Counted from the stretch's first letter, positions 31,709-42,024 are shown. The stretch: DNA of 64,000 bases from Simiduia sp. 21SJ11W-1 (GCF_024138675.1 NZ_CP090959.1:310001-374000), one strand, 5' to 3'. Translations and numbers: made by a program. The notes: generated by a model from the letters alone, not told the origin.

Positions 31709-34570
31709 ATGATTCACAGGCTTTGGCAAACCGCCAATTGCGCGCAATGGGTAGGCAGGCTCGCTCTGGTGCTAACCCTGTGCACCTTGCTGGCCTGTGG
31801 CGGCGGGGGCGGCAGTGATGCCCCGGCCAACGTGGCACCGGTTGCGGCCTTCACGGTGACGGCGGCAAGCCTCAGTGCGCCGGCAACGCTGGTGTTTAAC
31901 GCCAGTAGCTCATCGGATTCAGACGGCAGCATTACCAGCTATCAGTGGGATTTTGGCGATGGCACCGCGGGCACGGGTAGCCAGGCCAGCCACCTTTTTC
32001 AAAATGCCGATACCTACAGCGTGACCCTGACGGTGACCGACAACGACGGCGCCACCCATAGCCTTACCCAAACGGTCACTTTAACCCAGGGCTTTAGTCT
32101 GTCGGGCACGGTGACGGCCGCGGCCCAAACGGCGGTGGATTCCGACACCAACGACCCGTTCAGCCAGGAGCAAGCCAACAATACCCTGGCTCAGGCGCAG
32201 GTCATCAGCAACCCGGTGAGCCTCAGCGGCTATGTCACCAATGAGGCCACGGGCAACACGGACAACAGCGACCGCTTTGCCAGCCGCGCAGATGTGTCTG
32301 ACTTCTACGAGGCCAACCTCACCCAGGGCCAGGAGGTATTGCTGGAAATCAGCGATTGGGCCGGTGGCGGCACGGATCTGGATTTGTACCTCTACGATGC
32401 CAATGGCCTGATTGTTGGCTCGTCGACGGGTGTTAACGACACCGAGGTTATCAAGCCCTTGGTGGACGGCCGCTACCGCATCGAGGTGGTGGCCTATGCT
32501 GGCGCCTCCAACTACCAGCTGAGCCTGGTGGTCAATAGCGAGGCAACCACTGCCCGGCGCCACGGGATGAACGACCGCTCGCCGGTGCGCCCGGGCGAGT
32601 TGATTGTGGAATACGAGGGCAGCCTGATTCTCAGCCGCCAGGGCTTGGCGCTGCGGGCCGAGGGCCTGGGCCTGTTGGCGCAAAACCCGGTGCCCGGGCG
32701 CGCCAGCCTGAACCATTTTGATGCGGCAAGTCTGGGCCTTGGCACCGATGCACGGTTGGCCGCCATGGCCGAGAGTGCCTATGTGCCGCGCACGGCCCGG
32801 GCGCTGCAGCTGATGCGTGCGCGCTACCAAACCATCATGAAAGCCAAGGCGCTGGCGCGCGACCCGCGGGTAAAAGCGGTGGGGCTGAATTATCAGGTAA
32901 AACCGCAATTCACCCCGGCAGACCCGCACTACCTGCAACAGTGGCACTACCCGGCCATCGATTTACCTCAAGCCTGGGATGTAAGCATCGGCACCAATGC
33001 GGTGGTGGCCGTGGTGGATACCGGTGTGTACCTGGCCCATGAAGACTTGGCCGGCCAGTTGGTTGGCGGCTACGACTTCATCAGCAATGCCAACAATGCG
33101 CGCGATGGCAACGGCATAGATAACAACCCAGACGACCCGGGCGACAGTGGCGTGGCCGGCAGCAGTTCCTGGCACGGCACCCACGTGGCAGGCACCGTGG
33201 CCGCCGCTGCCGGAAACGGTAAGGGCGGGGTGGGCGTGGCCTTTGGCGCCAAGGTGATGCCCATGCGCGCGCTCGGCCAAGAGGGCGGCACCACCTACGA
33301 TATTTTGCAGGCCGTGCGCTACGCTGCCGGCCTCAGCAATGATTCGGGCACTGTGCCAAGCCAGGCGGCACAGGTGATTAATCTGAGCCTGGGTTGCCAG
33401 TTTTGCTACTCCGCCATTGAAGAAAACGCCTACCGCGAGGTGCGCAATGCCGGTGTGATTCTTATTGCCGCCGCCGGTAACGAGGCCAGCACAGATCCGG
33501 GCTACCCCGCCTCTTACGATGGCGTGGTGTCTGTGTCGGCCACCGACCGATTCGACAACATCGCCCCCTATTCAAACACCGGCGCCTTTGTGGATGTGGC
33601 GGCCCCCGGTGGCGCCCAGCGTACGGGCGCGGTAAACGGTGTATTGAGTAGCCTGGTGGAAGAGTCGGGCAGTGCCCGGCGCAGCGGTTACGCCTACTAT
33701 CAAGGCACCTCCATGGCGGCGCCCCACGTGGCCGGTGTGGCCGCCTTGATGGTGTCTATTTACCCGGATCTCACGCCCGATCAGTTTGATGCCGCACTTT
33801 CAAGCGGTGCCATAGTGGATGATCTGGGCGCCAGCGGCCGCGACAACAACTTCGGCCACGGGCGCATCAATGCGCGCAAGGCCGTGCAATATGCCACGGC
33901 GCTCGCCGGTGGCTCGGTGCAGGCAACTTTGGTGGCCTCGCCCAGAGAAGTGGATTTCGGTTCAACGCAAACTGCCGGGAGTGTGACTATCAGCCAGTCG
34001 GGCAGCGGCAATGTGCAGGTGACCGGCGTGCAATCCAGTGCCGCCTGGCTCACGGTTGCCGCCGCCAATGTGGATGCCGAGGGCCTGGGGGAATACAGCC
34101 TGAGTGCCGATCGCTCGGGCCTGGCCGATGGCCCCTATCAGGCCATGGTGACCTTCAGTGCAAGCTCTGGTGCCAGCCTGCAGGTGCGGGTAAGCCTCTA
34201 CCAGGGCAGCAATGTGGCGCAGGCAGGCGCCGGCCACCAGTGGATTTTGCTGGTAGATGGCGATTACGAGTATGTGAATCAGGTGCATCTGGATGCCGAT
34301 AACACCGGCGCCTACCCCTTCACCTTCGAGGGCCTGGCACCGGGGGATTACTATCTCATCGCCGGTACCGATTCCGACAACGACCTTGAGCTGTGTGATG
34401 CCGGTGAAATTTGCGGTGCCTACCCCACCGTGGGCTTGCCCACAAAGATCACGGTGAACGGGGATGTGAGTCAGGCGGATTTCAGCGTGCTCATGGGCGG
34501 TGCGCTGGGCGCGGCCGAGGCCCAGAGCGCAGGGCCAACATCGGCAGCCCCCAAGGTGCGCCGCCGCTAA
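31709..34570 (+). CDS. Subtilisin-like (S8) serine protease lipoprotein with PKD and PPC domains
   Basis: A 953-residue secreted lipoprotein. The ATG at 31709 follows CGGGAG and gives a lipoprotein signal peptide with lipobox LLAC (Cys30) and a Gly-rich tether. An earlier in-frame start at 31613 would spoil the signal. A PKD domain (about 44-128, with WDFGDG) is followed by a pre-peptidase C-terminal-type beta domain (about 155-270). The S8 domain follows: catalytic Asp437 in VVDTGVY, His489 in WHGTHVAGT and Ser668 in GTSMAAPHVAG. The last 200 residues are beta-rich and unassigned. Such proteins are usually extracellular or surface scavenging proteases of marine bacteria. It is divergent from sahR. 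Confidence 0.9.
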   Translation: MIHRLWQTANCAQWVGRLALVLTLCTLLACGGGGGSDAPANVAPVAAFTVTAASLSAPATLVFNASSSSDSDGSITSYQWDFGDGTAGTGSQASHLFQNADTYSVTLTVTDNDGATHSLTQTVTLTQGFSLSGTVTAAAQTAVDSDTNDPFSQEQANNTLAQAQVISNPVSLSGYVTNEATGNTDNSDRFASRADVSDFYEANLTQGQEVLLEISDWAGGGTDLDLYLYDANGLIVGSSTGVNDTEVIKPLVDGRYRIEVVAYAGASNYQLSLVVNSEATTARRHGMNDRSPVRPGELIVEYEGSLILSRQGLALRAEGLGLLAQNPVPGRASLNHFDAASLGLGTDARLAAMAESAYVPRTARALQLMRARYQTIMKAKALARDPRVKAVGLNYQVKPQFTPADPHYLQQWHYPAIDLPQAWDVSIGTNAVVAVVDTGVYLAHEDLAGQLVGGYDFISNANNARDGNGIDNNPDDPGDSGVAGSSSWHGTHVAGTVAAAAGNGKGGVGVAFGAKVMPMRALGQEGGTTYDILQAVRYAAGLSNDSGTVPSQAAQVINLSLGCQFCYSAIEENAYREVRNAGVILIAAAGNEASTDPGYPASYDGVVSVSATDRFDNIAPYSNTGAFVDVAAPGGAQRTGAVNGVLSSLVEESGSARRSGYAYYQGTSMAAPHVAGVAALMVSIYPDLTPDQFDAALSSGAIVDDLGASGRDNNFGHGRINARKAVQYATALAGGSVQATLVASPREVDFGSTQTAGSVTISQSGSGNVQVTGVQSSAAWLTVAAANVDAEGLGEYSLSADRSGLADGPYQAMVTFSASSGASLQVRVSLYQGSNVAQAGAGHQWILLVDGDYEYVNQVHLDADNTGAYPFTFEGLAPGDYYLIAGTDSDNDLELCDAGEICGAYPTVGLPTKITVNGDVSQADFSVLMGGALGAAEAQSAGPTSAAPKVRRR

Positions 34571-34586
34571 GGCAATAACTGCGAAA

Positions 34587-34602
34587 GGGCGCCTTCGCGC
34601 CC
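34587..34602. terminator. Short hairpin after the S8 protease gene
   Basis: A 6-bp stem GGGCGC / GCGCCC with a CTTC loop, 16 bases after the protease stop and before the convergent TonB-like gene. There is no T-run, so a terminator role is only suggested. Confidence 0.3.
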
Positions 34603-34640
34603 GGGTGATTGAGTTTTATTGGTGGTGTTTGGCTTCGCAC

Positions 34641-35264
34641 TTACTGCTCAATAGAAAACCGCACCCGCTCGCGCAGCCCCTGTGTGGGCACGGGTTCGTT
34701 GTCGATCATCTGCGGGCGGAATTTCCACTTCGCCACCGCCGCCAGTGCGGCTTTTTCAAACACGCCCTCCGGTTCTGCGCGCAGCACCTGCAGGTTGGTG
34801 GTGGTGCCATAGGCGGTTACGTCATAGGCCACATCCACAAAGCCTTCAATACCTCGCGCTAATGCGCGGCGCGGGTAGTTTGGGGCAATCATCACTTGCT
34901 TCACCAGATTGCCGCCGCCCAAATCAATACCGGGAATGTGGTCGGTAATTACGGGTTTTGAAAATCCCGGCAGCAGGCCCGCCACTTCCATGTCGCCCGC
35001 GTGTGGTTCAAATTCCGGCGTGGCGGGCAGGGGTTCCGGCTCCTGGGGTTTGGTGGCCTGTTCGTAGAGCACTTCAACGGGGCCTGGGTCGTCCATTACC
35101 ACATTGATTACCGGCAAATCGGGTATGGCATCGGGCTCGGTGTAATCCCGGTCAATTAACACATGCATGCCGTAAATCAGCGCGATGGTTGTGAGTGCGG
35201 CACTCGGCAGTGCACTGGCAAAGCGAAATTCAGGGCGAGCGAAAGCTGCGGTGTTCATAGACAC
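34641..35264 (-). CDS. TonB-family protein (energy transducer-like)
   Basis: A 207-residue protein with one N-terminal membrane helix (about 18-35), a Pro/Glu-rich linker, and a C-terminal TonB-like domain (about 125-205) with YPRRALARGIEGFVDVAYDV and the KAALAAVAKWKFRP helix. It lies 71 bases downstream of an M56 peptidase gene that itself ends in a TonB-type domain, and the two domains share the YPxRAxxRGIEG pattern. Probably one operon with blaI-like and M56 genes. The partner receptor is unknown. Confidence 0.82.
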   Translation of the reverse strand: MSMNTAAFARPEFRFASALPSAALTTIALIYGMHVLIDRDYTEPDAIPDLPVINVVMDDPGPVEVLYEQATKPQEPEPLPATPEFEPHAGDMEVAGLLPGFSKPVITDHIPGIDLGGGNLVKQVMIAPNYPRRALARGIEGFVDVAYDVTAYGTTTNLQVLRAEPEGVFEKAALAAVAKWKFRPQMIDNEPVPTQGLRERVRFSIEQ

Positions 35265-35335
35265 CCTCCTTAAACAAACGTCATGGGGTTAGTGGTGGCG
35301 CACCCGCCCGGGCAGGTGCAACCGGTGGACAGTGA

Positions 35336-36808
35336 TCAGGTGTCCGGTGGTTCAGTGGTAAGGCTAAAGCGGTATTGCTCGGTCAGCCCGGTGAGGGTGA
35401 ACGGCTGCTGGTGCAGGCGCGGGCGCGCGTAGCGCGATTGCGCAAGGGCCTGGGCTGCGGCCTGGCTAAGCCAGGGGTGCGGGCTTGATTGCACGCGGAT
35501 GTCCTGCGGGCGGCCATCGGGTGCGATGGCAAAGGCAAGTGTTACCGTGCCTTCAATGCCGCGCTTGATGGCCCGCTGCGGGTAGGCGGGCGTTACCAAT
35601 TCCAGCGGCATCACATTGGCAAACTGGGGCCTGCCCACGCGCACTTCTGTGGCTAAATCCCGGGCCGCCGGGCGCTGGGGGCGTGCGGCAATAACGCGCA
35701 CGGTTTCAAGGGCGGCCGGCCTCGGCTGCCCGGGTTGGCGCGGCACCTGGGTAAGCGCCTGGCGATCAGGGTGAGCGCTTGGGGTATTGCCGGAAGTATC
35801 GCCTGAGGCGGGCAGGCGGCTTTCGGCTGCCTGAACTTCCTTCGGCATAAGGGTGACCATAAGTGTTGGGCGCATGGCTGTGGCCTGTGGTGCCACCTGC
35901 ACGGCGCCTATCAGCAAGGCGCTGGCGCCCACCACCAGCGCCGCCTGCAATGCCGATTGCGCCTGGCGGGGCTCGCGGTCGAGGTTGTCGTCTAACAACA
36001 AGGAGACGCGCTGAAACAACAGAGACCCCGTAAGTGCCTGGGTGGGCAGCGATTCGGCGCGCAGGGCGCGGGCGCTGCTGATCAGAAGCTCGGCATAGTC
36101 GCTCGGGCGCTGGCCGCGGGCCAGTACCCAGTCGTCGGTGGCGCGCTCGGCTTGCTGTTGCTGCAGGTAGGCCAGCCACCACACAGGCGGCAGGTACCAA
36201 AACAGGGCGCACACCGCGCGGCTCAGCTGGTTAATTAACCAATCGCGGCGCTGTATGTGGCCCAGCTCGTGCAGCAGTGCGAGGGTTTGCAGGGGTTCGG
36301 GTTGATCGTGAAAATTCACCGGCACCAGAATTTCAGGCCGCCGCCAGCCCCAGGTTTGCGGGCCGGTTACGGCGCTGCACACTTTCAGGCGGGGCAGGGG
36401 CTGGGCGGTGAGTGAGGCCAATTCTGTGAGCTGTGGTGAATGGATACTGCGCCCGCCAGCGCTTACCCGGGCCAGCAGCGCGTAACCCAGGCATTGGTAA
36501 AACACACAAAACAACAGCCCGAACAGGTACACAGCCAACACTGCCTGCACGGCCGGCTCGCTGAGGCTCTGCCACACCGGTTGGCGCCATAACGCGCTGG
36601 TGCCCGCCAGCCACTGGCTGTGCAGCGTGATACCCGGCAGCCAGATTGCCAGCACACACAGCAGCGGCAAGCCCCACAGCAGGCCCGTGGTGAGCAGGTG
36701 GCTGTGGCTGGCCGAGCGGCGCTGCTCTTGGGCAATCAGCCACCAGGCCAGCGCAATCAGCACAACCGGCTTCACAACCAACAGCAGCAACACATCAAGG
36801 GTGGGCAT
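35336..36808 (-). CDS. M56-family (BlaR1/MecR1-like) metallopeptidase with C-terminal TonB domain
   Basis: A 490-residue membrane protein. The N-terminal half has several transmembrane helices and the zinc protease motif HELGH at 180-184, with the distal ligand in ERATDDWVL (Glu221). The second half is periplasmic: a Pro-rich linker and a TonB-type domain (about 405-485) in place of the penicillin-binding sensor of BlaR1. In the BlaR1/BlaI systems such a protease inactivates the repressor after signal binding. Here a TonB domain in the sensor position suggests a different stimulus, possibly a cell-envelope one. It follows the BlaI-like gene after 18 bases. Confidence 0.85.
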   Translation of the reverse strand: MPTLDVLLLLVVKPVVLIALAWWLIAQEQRRSASHSHLLTTGLLWGLPLLCVLAIWLPGITLHSQWLAGTSALWRQPVWQSLSEPAVQAVLAVYLFGLLFCVFYQCLGYALLARVSAGGRSIHSPQLTELASLTAQPLPRLKVCSAVTGPQTWGWRRPEILVPVNFHDQPEPLQTLALLHELGHIQRRDWLINQLSRAVCALFWYLPPVWWLAYLQQQQAERATDDWVLARGQRPSDYAELLISSARALRAESLPTQALTGSLLFQRVSLLLDDNLDREPRQAQSALQAALVVGASALLIGAVQVAPQATAMRPTLMVTLMPKEVQAAESRLPASGDTSGNTPSAHPDRQALTQVPRQPGQPRPAALETVRVIAARPQRPAARDLATEVRVGRPQFANVMPLELVTPAYPQRAIKRGIEGTVTLAFAIAPDGRPQDIRVQSSPHPWLSQAAAQALAQSRYARPRLHQQPFTLTGLTEQYRFSLTTEPPDT

Positions 36809-36826
36809 GGCAGCCTCCGGCGGTGT

Positions 36827-37213
36827 TTATTGGGCGCGTTTTTTTGCACGCGCTTTGTTGATGGCCTGCTCCAGTGCGTCCAGCTCGGCATCACTCAACT
36901 GATCGCCACGCTCGCCCAGCAAGGCCTGGGTAGCCTTGGCAATAGAGCCATCAAAAAAGGTTTTTAACATGCGGGTAAGTGCCGAGTGCTGCGCTTGCTC
37001 GCGGGCCTGGGCCGGGCGGTACACATATTTGGTGCCCTCCTGGCGGTGGTTTACCAGCCCCTTTTCAATCATGCGCGCCAGCAGTGCGCGCACCGAGGAG
37101 TAGCTGGGTGGGTCTGGCATCAGCGCTTGCACCTGTTGGGCGCTGGCTTCTTCGGCCTGGTAGAGCACGTCCAGAATTTCCCGCTCGCGGCGGCTGATTT
37201 TGGGTTTGGTCAC
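36827..37213 (-). CDS. BlaI/MecI-family transcriptional repressor
   Basis: A 128-residue winged-helix repressor (KISRREREILDVLYQ, then the recognition region SYSSVRALLARMIEKGLVNH). The C-terminal half is the helical dimerisation part where BlaI and MecI are cleaved. The start is the GTG at 37213, which follows a good CAGGAG site; the frame stays open to 37300, but that would read through the operator. A 40-bp perfect palindrome lies 30 bases upstream. It is paired with the M56-TonB gene downstream, as BlaI is with BlaR1. Confidence 0.87.
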   Translation of the reverse strand: MTKPKISRREREILDVLYQAEEASAQQVQALMPDPPSYSSVRALLARMIEKGLVNHRQEGTKYVYRPAQAREQAQHSALTRMLKTFFDGSIAKATQALLGERGDQLSDAELDALEQAINKARAKKRAQ

Positions 37214-37243
37214 GGTGGCTCCTGTGGGGCGTTGAGTGGGTTT

Positions 37244-37283
37244 ACCTGCTAATTTTTTAGCATGTGCTAAAAAATTAGCAGGT
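37244..37283. promoter_or_regulatory. Large palindromic operator upstream of the BlaI-like gene
   Basis: A perfect inverted repeat with 19-bp arms ACCTGCTAATTTTTTAGCA and its complement around a TG centre (40 bp in all). It sits between the GTG start of the BlaI-like gene and the tkt promoter region. The nested TTAGCA-TG-TGCTAA core would suit a repressor dimer, and the full length could hold two dimers. BlaI-type autorepression is the natural reading. Confidence 0.75.
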
Positions 37284-37476
37284 GGTTGGGGGCGGGTCAA
37301 GCAGTATTTAGGTTGGAGAAACCCAACTTAATGTTTATCAATGATGGATATTTTGATTATTGCCTTTACGCTCCATGCCCGTTACGCGAAAATAGCGCCC
37401 CTTTTAAGCCCCCGCCCGCAAGGTGGGTTGCCCGCTGCGCTTTGCCACACATACGCCACACAAAGGAGCCTCTCCA

Positions 37477-39477
37477 ATGGCCGCACGCAATGATCTCGCC
37501 AATGCCATCCGTGCCCTCAGCATGGACGCCGTCCAGAAAGCCAAGTCCGGTCACCCCGGTGCCCCCATGGGCATGGCCGATATTGCAGAAGTGCTGTGGA
37601 ACGATTATCTGAGCCACAACCCCGCCAACCCCAACTGGGTAGACCGCGACCGCTTCGTGCTCTCTAACGGCCACGGCTCCATGCTGATCTACTCGCTGTT
37701 GCATTTGTCTGGCTACGATTTGCCCATGGCCGAGCTCAAGCAGTTCCGCCAGCTGCATTCCAAAACCCCGGGCCACCCGGAGTACGGCTACGCACCGGGC
37801 GTTGAAACCACCACCGGCCCCTTGGGTCAAGGCATCGCCAATGCCGTGGGCATGGCCGTGGCCGAGAAAACCCTGGCTGCGCAATTTAACCGCGACGGTC
37901 ACGACATTGTGGATCACTACACCTACTGCTTTTTGGGCGATGGCTGCATGATGGAGGGCATCTCCCACGAAGTGGCCTCCCTGGCAGGCACCCTGGGCCT
38001 TGGCAAGCTGATCGCCTTCTACGACGACAACGGCATCTCCATCGACGGTGAAGTAGAAGGCTGGTTCACCGACGACACGCCCAAGCGCTTTGAAGCCTAC
38101 GGCTGGCAGGTGATCCCCGCGGTAGATGGCCACGACGCAGCCGCCATTAAAGCGGCCATCGAGGCAGCCCGCGCCGAGCACAACAAGCCCACGTTGATTT
38201 GCTGCAAAACCATCATCGGCTTTGGCTCGCCCAACAAGCAGGGCAAAGAAGATTGCCACGGCGCGCCATTGGGTGACGACGAGATTGCACTCACCCGCGC
38301 AAAACTCGGCTGGAACCACCCGCCCTTTGAGATCCCCGCCGATGTCTACGCCGGTTGGGATGCCAAGGCAAAAGGCGCCGAGCGCGAGCAGGGCTGGAAC
38401 GCCAAATTCGAGGCCTACAAAGCTGCACACCCCGAACTTGCCGCCGAGTTTGAGCGCCGCGTAATCAAGGGCGACCTGCCCGCCGATTTCGCCGCCAAGG
38501 CCGAAGCCTTTATTGCCGAAACCCAGGCCAAGGCCGAGAAGATTGCCTCGCGCAAGGCCTCACAAAATACCCTCAACAGCTTTGGCCCCATGCTGCCCGA
38601 GCTACTGGGCGGCTCGGCCGACCTGGCGGGCTCCAACCTCACCCTGTGGAGCGGTTGTAAAGGCCTCACCGCCGAAGACGCCAGCGGCAACTACATCTAC
38701 TACGGCGTGCGCGAATTCGGCATGGCGGCCATTATGAACGGCGTGGCCCTGCACGGCGGCTTCGTGCCCTACGGCGCCACCTTCCTGATGTTCATGGAAT
38801 ACGCCCGCAACGCCGTGCGCATGGCCGCGCTGATGAAACAGCAAAGCATTTTTGTGTTCACGCACGACTCCATCGGCCAGGGTGAAGACGGCCCCACCCA
38901 CCAGCCCATCGAGCAGATTGCCAACCTGCGCATGACGCCCAACCTGAACACCTGGCGCCCGGCTGATGCCACCGAATCTGCCGTGGCCTGGAAAGCCGCC
39001 GTGGAATACCGTGATGGCCCAACCGCGCTGGTATTCAGCCGCCAAAACCTCGACCCAATCGAGCGCAACAGTGCCCAAGTGGCCGATATCGCCCGCGGTG
39101 GTTACATCCTGCGCGACAGCGATGGCGAGCCGGAGGCCATTCTGATTGCCACGGGTTCCGAAGTTGGCCTGGCGCTGGCTGCTGCCGATAAACTTACAGC
39201 GGCCGGGCGCAATGTGCGCGTGGTGTCTATGCCGTCTACCAATGTGTTTGACCAGCAAGACGCTCTCTACAAAGAAAGCGTGTTGCCGCTGTCGGTATTG
39301 CCGCGCGTTGCCATCGAGGCCGCGCACGTGGATTACTGGTACAAGTACGTGGGCCTTGATGGCCGCGTAGTGGGCATGACCACCTTTGGTGAGTCGGCCC
39401 CGGGTGCGGCACTGATGGAGCACTTCGGCTTCACCGTAGACAATGTTGTAGGTGTGGTTGAAGAGCTGCTGGATTAA
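37477..39477 (+). CDS. tkt: Transketolase
   Basis: A 666-residue thiamine-diphosphate enzyme of the pentose phosphate pathway. The start is the ATG at 37477, after AAAGGAG, and gives the normal N-terminus; the frame is open further upstream. It has [11 protein letters not shown], the TPP/Mg motif GDGCMMEG with the following Asn, and the central pyrimidine-domain stretch with [18 protein letters not shown]. Length is standard. It begins a tkt-epd-pgk-fba block, the same order seen in many gammaproteobacteria. Confidence 0.97.
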   Translation: MAARNDLANAIRALSMDAVQKAKSGHPGAPMGMADIAEVLWNDYLSHNPANPNWVDRDRFVLSNGHGSMLIYSLLHLSGYDLPMAELKQFRQLHSKTPGHPEYGYAPGVETTTGPLGQGIANAVGMAVAEKTLAAQFNRDGHDIVDHYTYCFLGDGCMMEGISHEVASLAGTLGLGKLIAFYDDNGISIDGEVEGWFTDDTPKRFEAYGWQVIPAVDGHDAAAIKAAIEAARAEHNKPTLICCKTIIGFGSPNKQGKEDCHGAPLGDDEIALTRAKLGWNHPPFEIPADVYAGWDAKAKGAEREQGWNAKFEAYKAAHPELAAEFERRVIKGDLPADFAAKAEAFIAETQAKAEKIASRKASQNTLNSFGPMLPELLGGSADLAGSNLTLWSGCKGLTAEDASGNYIYYGVREFGMAAIMNGVALHGGFVPYGATFLMFMEYARNAVRMAALMKQQSIFVFTHDSIGQGEDGPTHQPIEQIANLRMTPNLNTWRPADATESAVAWKAAVEYRDGPTALVFSRQNLDPIERNSAQVADIARGGYILRDSDGEPEAILIATGSEVGLALAAADKLTAAGRNVRVVSMPSTNVFDQQDALYKESVLPLSVLPRVAIEAAHVDYWYKYVGLDGRVVGMTTFGESAPGAALMEHFGFTVDNVVGVVEELLD

Positions 39478-39544
39478 CTCGGTTTTTTAGCGTCAACCTC
39501 GCGCGGCGCGTTGCGCTGTCGAGGTGCGATGCAGAAGGTCGGGA

Positions 39545-39634
39545 GCAGGTCAGGTACAGCGGGGCGTCGGCGGCAGGGAAGCCGCCGTCGAGCTACAGGG
39601 AAGTATTTATGCGTCCCCGCTGTGCCTGACCTGC
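39545..39634. repeat. Structured intergenic element between tkt and epd
   Basis: Two 20-bp arms (GCAGGTCAGGTACAGCGGGG and a one-mismatch complement at 39615-39634) enclose an inner perfect 7-bp hairpin (CGGCGGC / GCCGCCG). The whole can fold as a long cruciform or RNA stem. No coding potential. It may be a small interspersed repeat or a structured attenuator. Confidence 0.6.
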
Positions 39635-39676
39635 CCACGGCCGCAAGGTGTCAGGTGTGTTTATCGGGTCGCCCTT

Positions 39677-39724
39677 TTAAGACACGGTCAAATTAAGACA
39701 CGGTCAAATTAAGACACGTTCAAA
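39677..39724. repeat. Three tandem 16-bp repeats upstream of epd
   Basis: Three direct copies of TTAAGACACGGTCAAA stand head to tail; the third has one change (G to T). They lie 23 bases before the epd ATG, in the place of a promoter or leader. Regularly spaced copies could be binding sites for a regulator, or a replication-slippage product. Confidence 0.8.
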
Positions 39725-39747
39725 GCTTTCCCATTGCAGGGGTATGC

Positions 39748-40776
39748 ATGGCAATACGGGTTGCAATAAATGGCTACGGCCGCATTGGCCGTTCGGTATT
39801 GCGCGCGTTATTTGAGGCGCAGCAGGCAGGCCGCGCCCAAAATTTACAGCTGGTGGCCATTAACGAACTGGCCGACGGCGCCACCATCGCCCACCTCACC
39901 CGCTACGATTCCACCCACGGCCGCTTCGGCGCGCAGGTGGCCTTGCAGGATGAAGGCCGCATTCGCATCGCCCATTGGGACATCGCACTTTTACACGAAG
40001 AAAATCCTGCCCGGCTGCCCTGGCGCGCGCTGGATATCGACCTCGTACTCGAATGCACTGGCACTTTTAGCGATCGCGCCACCGCCCAGCTGCACATAGA
40101 TGCCGGTGCCAAACACTTGCTGTTTTCACACCCAGCTACCAGCGAAGTGGACGCCACCATCGTCTATGGTTTCAATCACCAAAGCTTGCGCGCCAGTCAC
40201 ACTATCGTGTCGAACGCCAGCTGCTCCACCAACTGCATCGTGCCGGTAATTCACTCGCTGCACGAAGCGCTGGGCATTCGCTCGGGTATGCTCACCACCA
40301 TTCACTCGGCCATGAACGACCAGCCGGTGATTGATGCCTACCACCACACGGATTTGCGCAAAACCCGCTCGGCGTTTCAATCGATTATTCCGGTGGAAAC
40401 CGGCCTTGCCCGCGGTATAGACCGCCTGCTGCCAGCCCTGGCGGGCAAGTTTGAAGCCCAGGCCATGCGCGTGCCGGTGGTGAATGTGTCGGCCATTGAT
40501 TTGAATTTGGTGGTGGCGCAAGAAACAGACGCCAATGCCGTAAATGCGATTTTATCGAATGCCGCGCGCGCGCAGTTCGATGGCGTGCTGGGCTATACCG
40601 ATGAACTGTTAGCCAGTTGGGATTTCAACCACGATGCCCGTTCCGGCATTGTGGATGGCGGCCAAACCCGCGTGGCCGGCAGCCAGCATGTCAAGGTGTT
40701 AACCTGGTTCGACAACGAGTGGGGCTTTGCCAACCGCATGCTCGATACCGCAAGTTTTTGGGCGCAAACATTTTAA
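39748..40776 (+). CDS. epd: D-erythrose-4-phosphate dehydrogenase Epd (GAPDH family)
   Basis: A 342-residue protein of the glyceraldehyde-3-phosphate dehydrogenase family. The Rossmann motif [13 protein letters not shown] is at the N-terminus and the catalytic Cys159 lies in SNASCSTNC. The VAINELAD motif, DFNHD and C-terminal [15 protein letters not shown] resemble Epd more than GapA, and the tkt-epd-pgk-fba order agrees. Epd oxidises erythrose 4-phosphate on the way to pyridoxal phosphate. A glycolytic GAPDH role is the alternative. Confidence 0.87.
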   Translation: MAIRVAINGYGRIGRSVLRALFEAQQAGRAQNLQLVAINELADGATIAHLTRYDSTHGRFGAQVALQDEGRIRIAHWDIALLHEENPARLPWRALDIDLVLECTGTFSDRATAQLHIDAGAKHLLFSHPATSEVDATIVYGFNHQSLRASHTIVSNASCSTNCIVPVIHSLHEALGIRSGMLTTIHSAMNDQPVIDAYHHTDLRKTRSAFQSIIPVETGLARGIDRLLPALAGKFEAQAMRVPVVNVSAIDLNLVVAQETDANAVNAILSNAARAQFDGVLGYTDELLASWDFNHDARSGIVDGGQTRVAGSQHVKVLTWFDNEWGFANRMLDTASFWAQTF

Positions 40777-40860
40777 TGGCGCGGCCTTTGAACCGCGCGC
40801 AACGCAATACCTATAAGAAAAAATCCGTCACACATTTTGAATGAAAAAGGGGTAGTTCCA

Positions 40861-42024
40861 ATGGCTGTAAAGCTGATGCAGGATCTGGATTTAACGGGCA
40901 AGCGCGTATTGATTCGCGAAGACCTGAACGTGCCGGTAAAAGACGGCAAGGTCACATCCGATGCGCGCATTCGCGCAGCACTGCCAACCATCAAGGCCGC
41001 CGCGAGCGCCGGTGCCCGGGTGATGTTGATGTCGCACCTCGGGCGCCCGGAAGAAGGCGTGTTCGACGAGGCCGCATCACTCAAGCCCGTAGCTGCGCAC
41101 CTGAGTGAGCTGCTGGGTGCCCAGGTGCCCGTGATCAAAGACTGGCAGGCAGGCGTTACCGTTGACGCGGGGCAAGTGGTGCTGCTGGAAAACGTGCGTT
41201 TTAACAAAGGCGAAAAGAAAGACGACGAAACCCTCGCCAAAGCCTATGCCGCCCTGTGCGATGTGTTCGTGATGGATGCCTTCGGCACCGCCCACCGCGC
41301 CCAGGCCTCTACCCACGGCGTGGCCAAATTTGCGCCCGTGGCCTGCGCAGGCCCCCTGCTGGCCGCCGAGCTGGATGCACTGGAAAAGGCCCTGGCCAAG
41401 CCCGAGCGGCCGCTCGTGGCCATTGTGGGTGGCTCGAAAGTTTCCACCAAGCTCACCGTGCTGGAATCCCTCTCAGATAAGGTGGATCAGCTGATTGTGG
41501 GTGGCGGCATCGCCAACACCTTCCTCGCCGCCAGCGGCAAGCCCGTGGGTAAATCCCTGTGCGAGCACGACCTGATCGACGTGGCCAAATCCCTCATGGC
41601 CAAAACCCACATTCCCGTGCCTGTGGATGTGGTCACCGGTAAGGAATTCAGCGAAACCGCCGAGGCCACTGCCAAAGCGGCCGATGCCGTAGCCGAAGAC
41701 GACATGATCTTCGACATCGGCAGCCAAACCAGCGCCCAGCTTGCGGAAATATTAAAAACGGCCAAAACCATCATCTGGAACGGCCCGGTGGGTGTGTTCG
41801 AGTTTGATCAGTTTGGTGCCGGCACCCAGGCGTTGGCGCAAGCCATTGCCGAATCCAGCGCCTTCTCCATTGCCGGTGGTGGCGACACCCTGGCCGCGGT
41901 AGATAAATACGGCATTGCCGAGCAGGTGTCCTATATTTCAACGGGCGGCGGCGCCTTCCTCGAATATGTTGAGGGGAAAGTGCTGCCAGCCGTTGCAATG
42001 CTGGAATCGCGCGCGGCCGAATAA
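40861..42024 (+). CDS. pgk: Phosphoglycerate kinase
   Basis: A 387-residue glycolytic kinase (1,3-bisphosphoglycerate + ADP to 3-phosphoglycerate + ATP). The start is the ATG at 40861, shortly after AAAAAGGGG; an upstream in-frame ATG at 40837 would add eight atypical residues. It has REDLNVP, the SHLGRPE and ENVRFNKGE motifs, GGSKVSTK and the C-terminal GGGDTLAAV. It follows epd after 84 bases. Confidence 0.97.
   Translation: MAVKLMQDLDLTGKRVLIREDLNVPVKDGKVTSDARIRAALPTIKAAASAGARVMLMSHLGRPEEGVFDEAASLKPVAAHLSELLGAQVPVIKDWQAGVTVDAGQVVLLENVRFNKGEKKDDETLAKAYAALCDVFVMDAFGTAHRAQASTHGVAKFAPVACAGPLLAAELDALEKALAKPERPLVAIVGGSKVSTKLTVLESLSDKVDQLIVGGGIANTFLAASGKPVGKSLCEHDLIDVAKSLMAKTHIPVPVDVVTGKEFSETAEATAKAADAVAEDDMIFDIGSQTSAQLAEILKTAKTIIWNGPVGVFEFDQFGAGTQALAQAIAESSAFSIAGGGDTLAAVDKYGIAEQVSYISTGGGAFLEYVEGKVLPAVAMLESRAAE

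Noticed and set aside
37366-38430. A 354-codon minus-strand open frame opposite tkt
   Set aside because: Shadow of transketolase, with a low-complexity Gly/Val-rich product.
39677-39724. CRISPR-like direct repeats
   Set aside because: Only three 16-bp units without spacers, and no cas genes.
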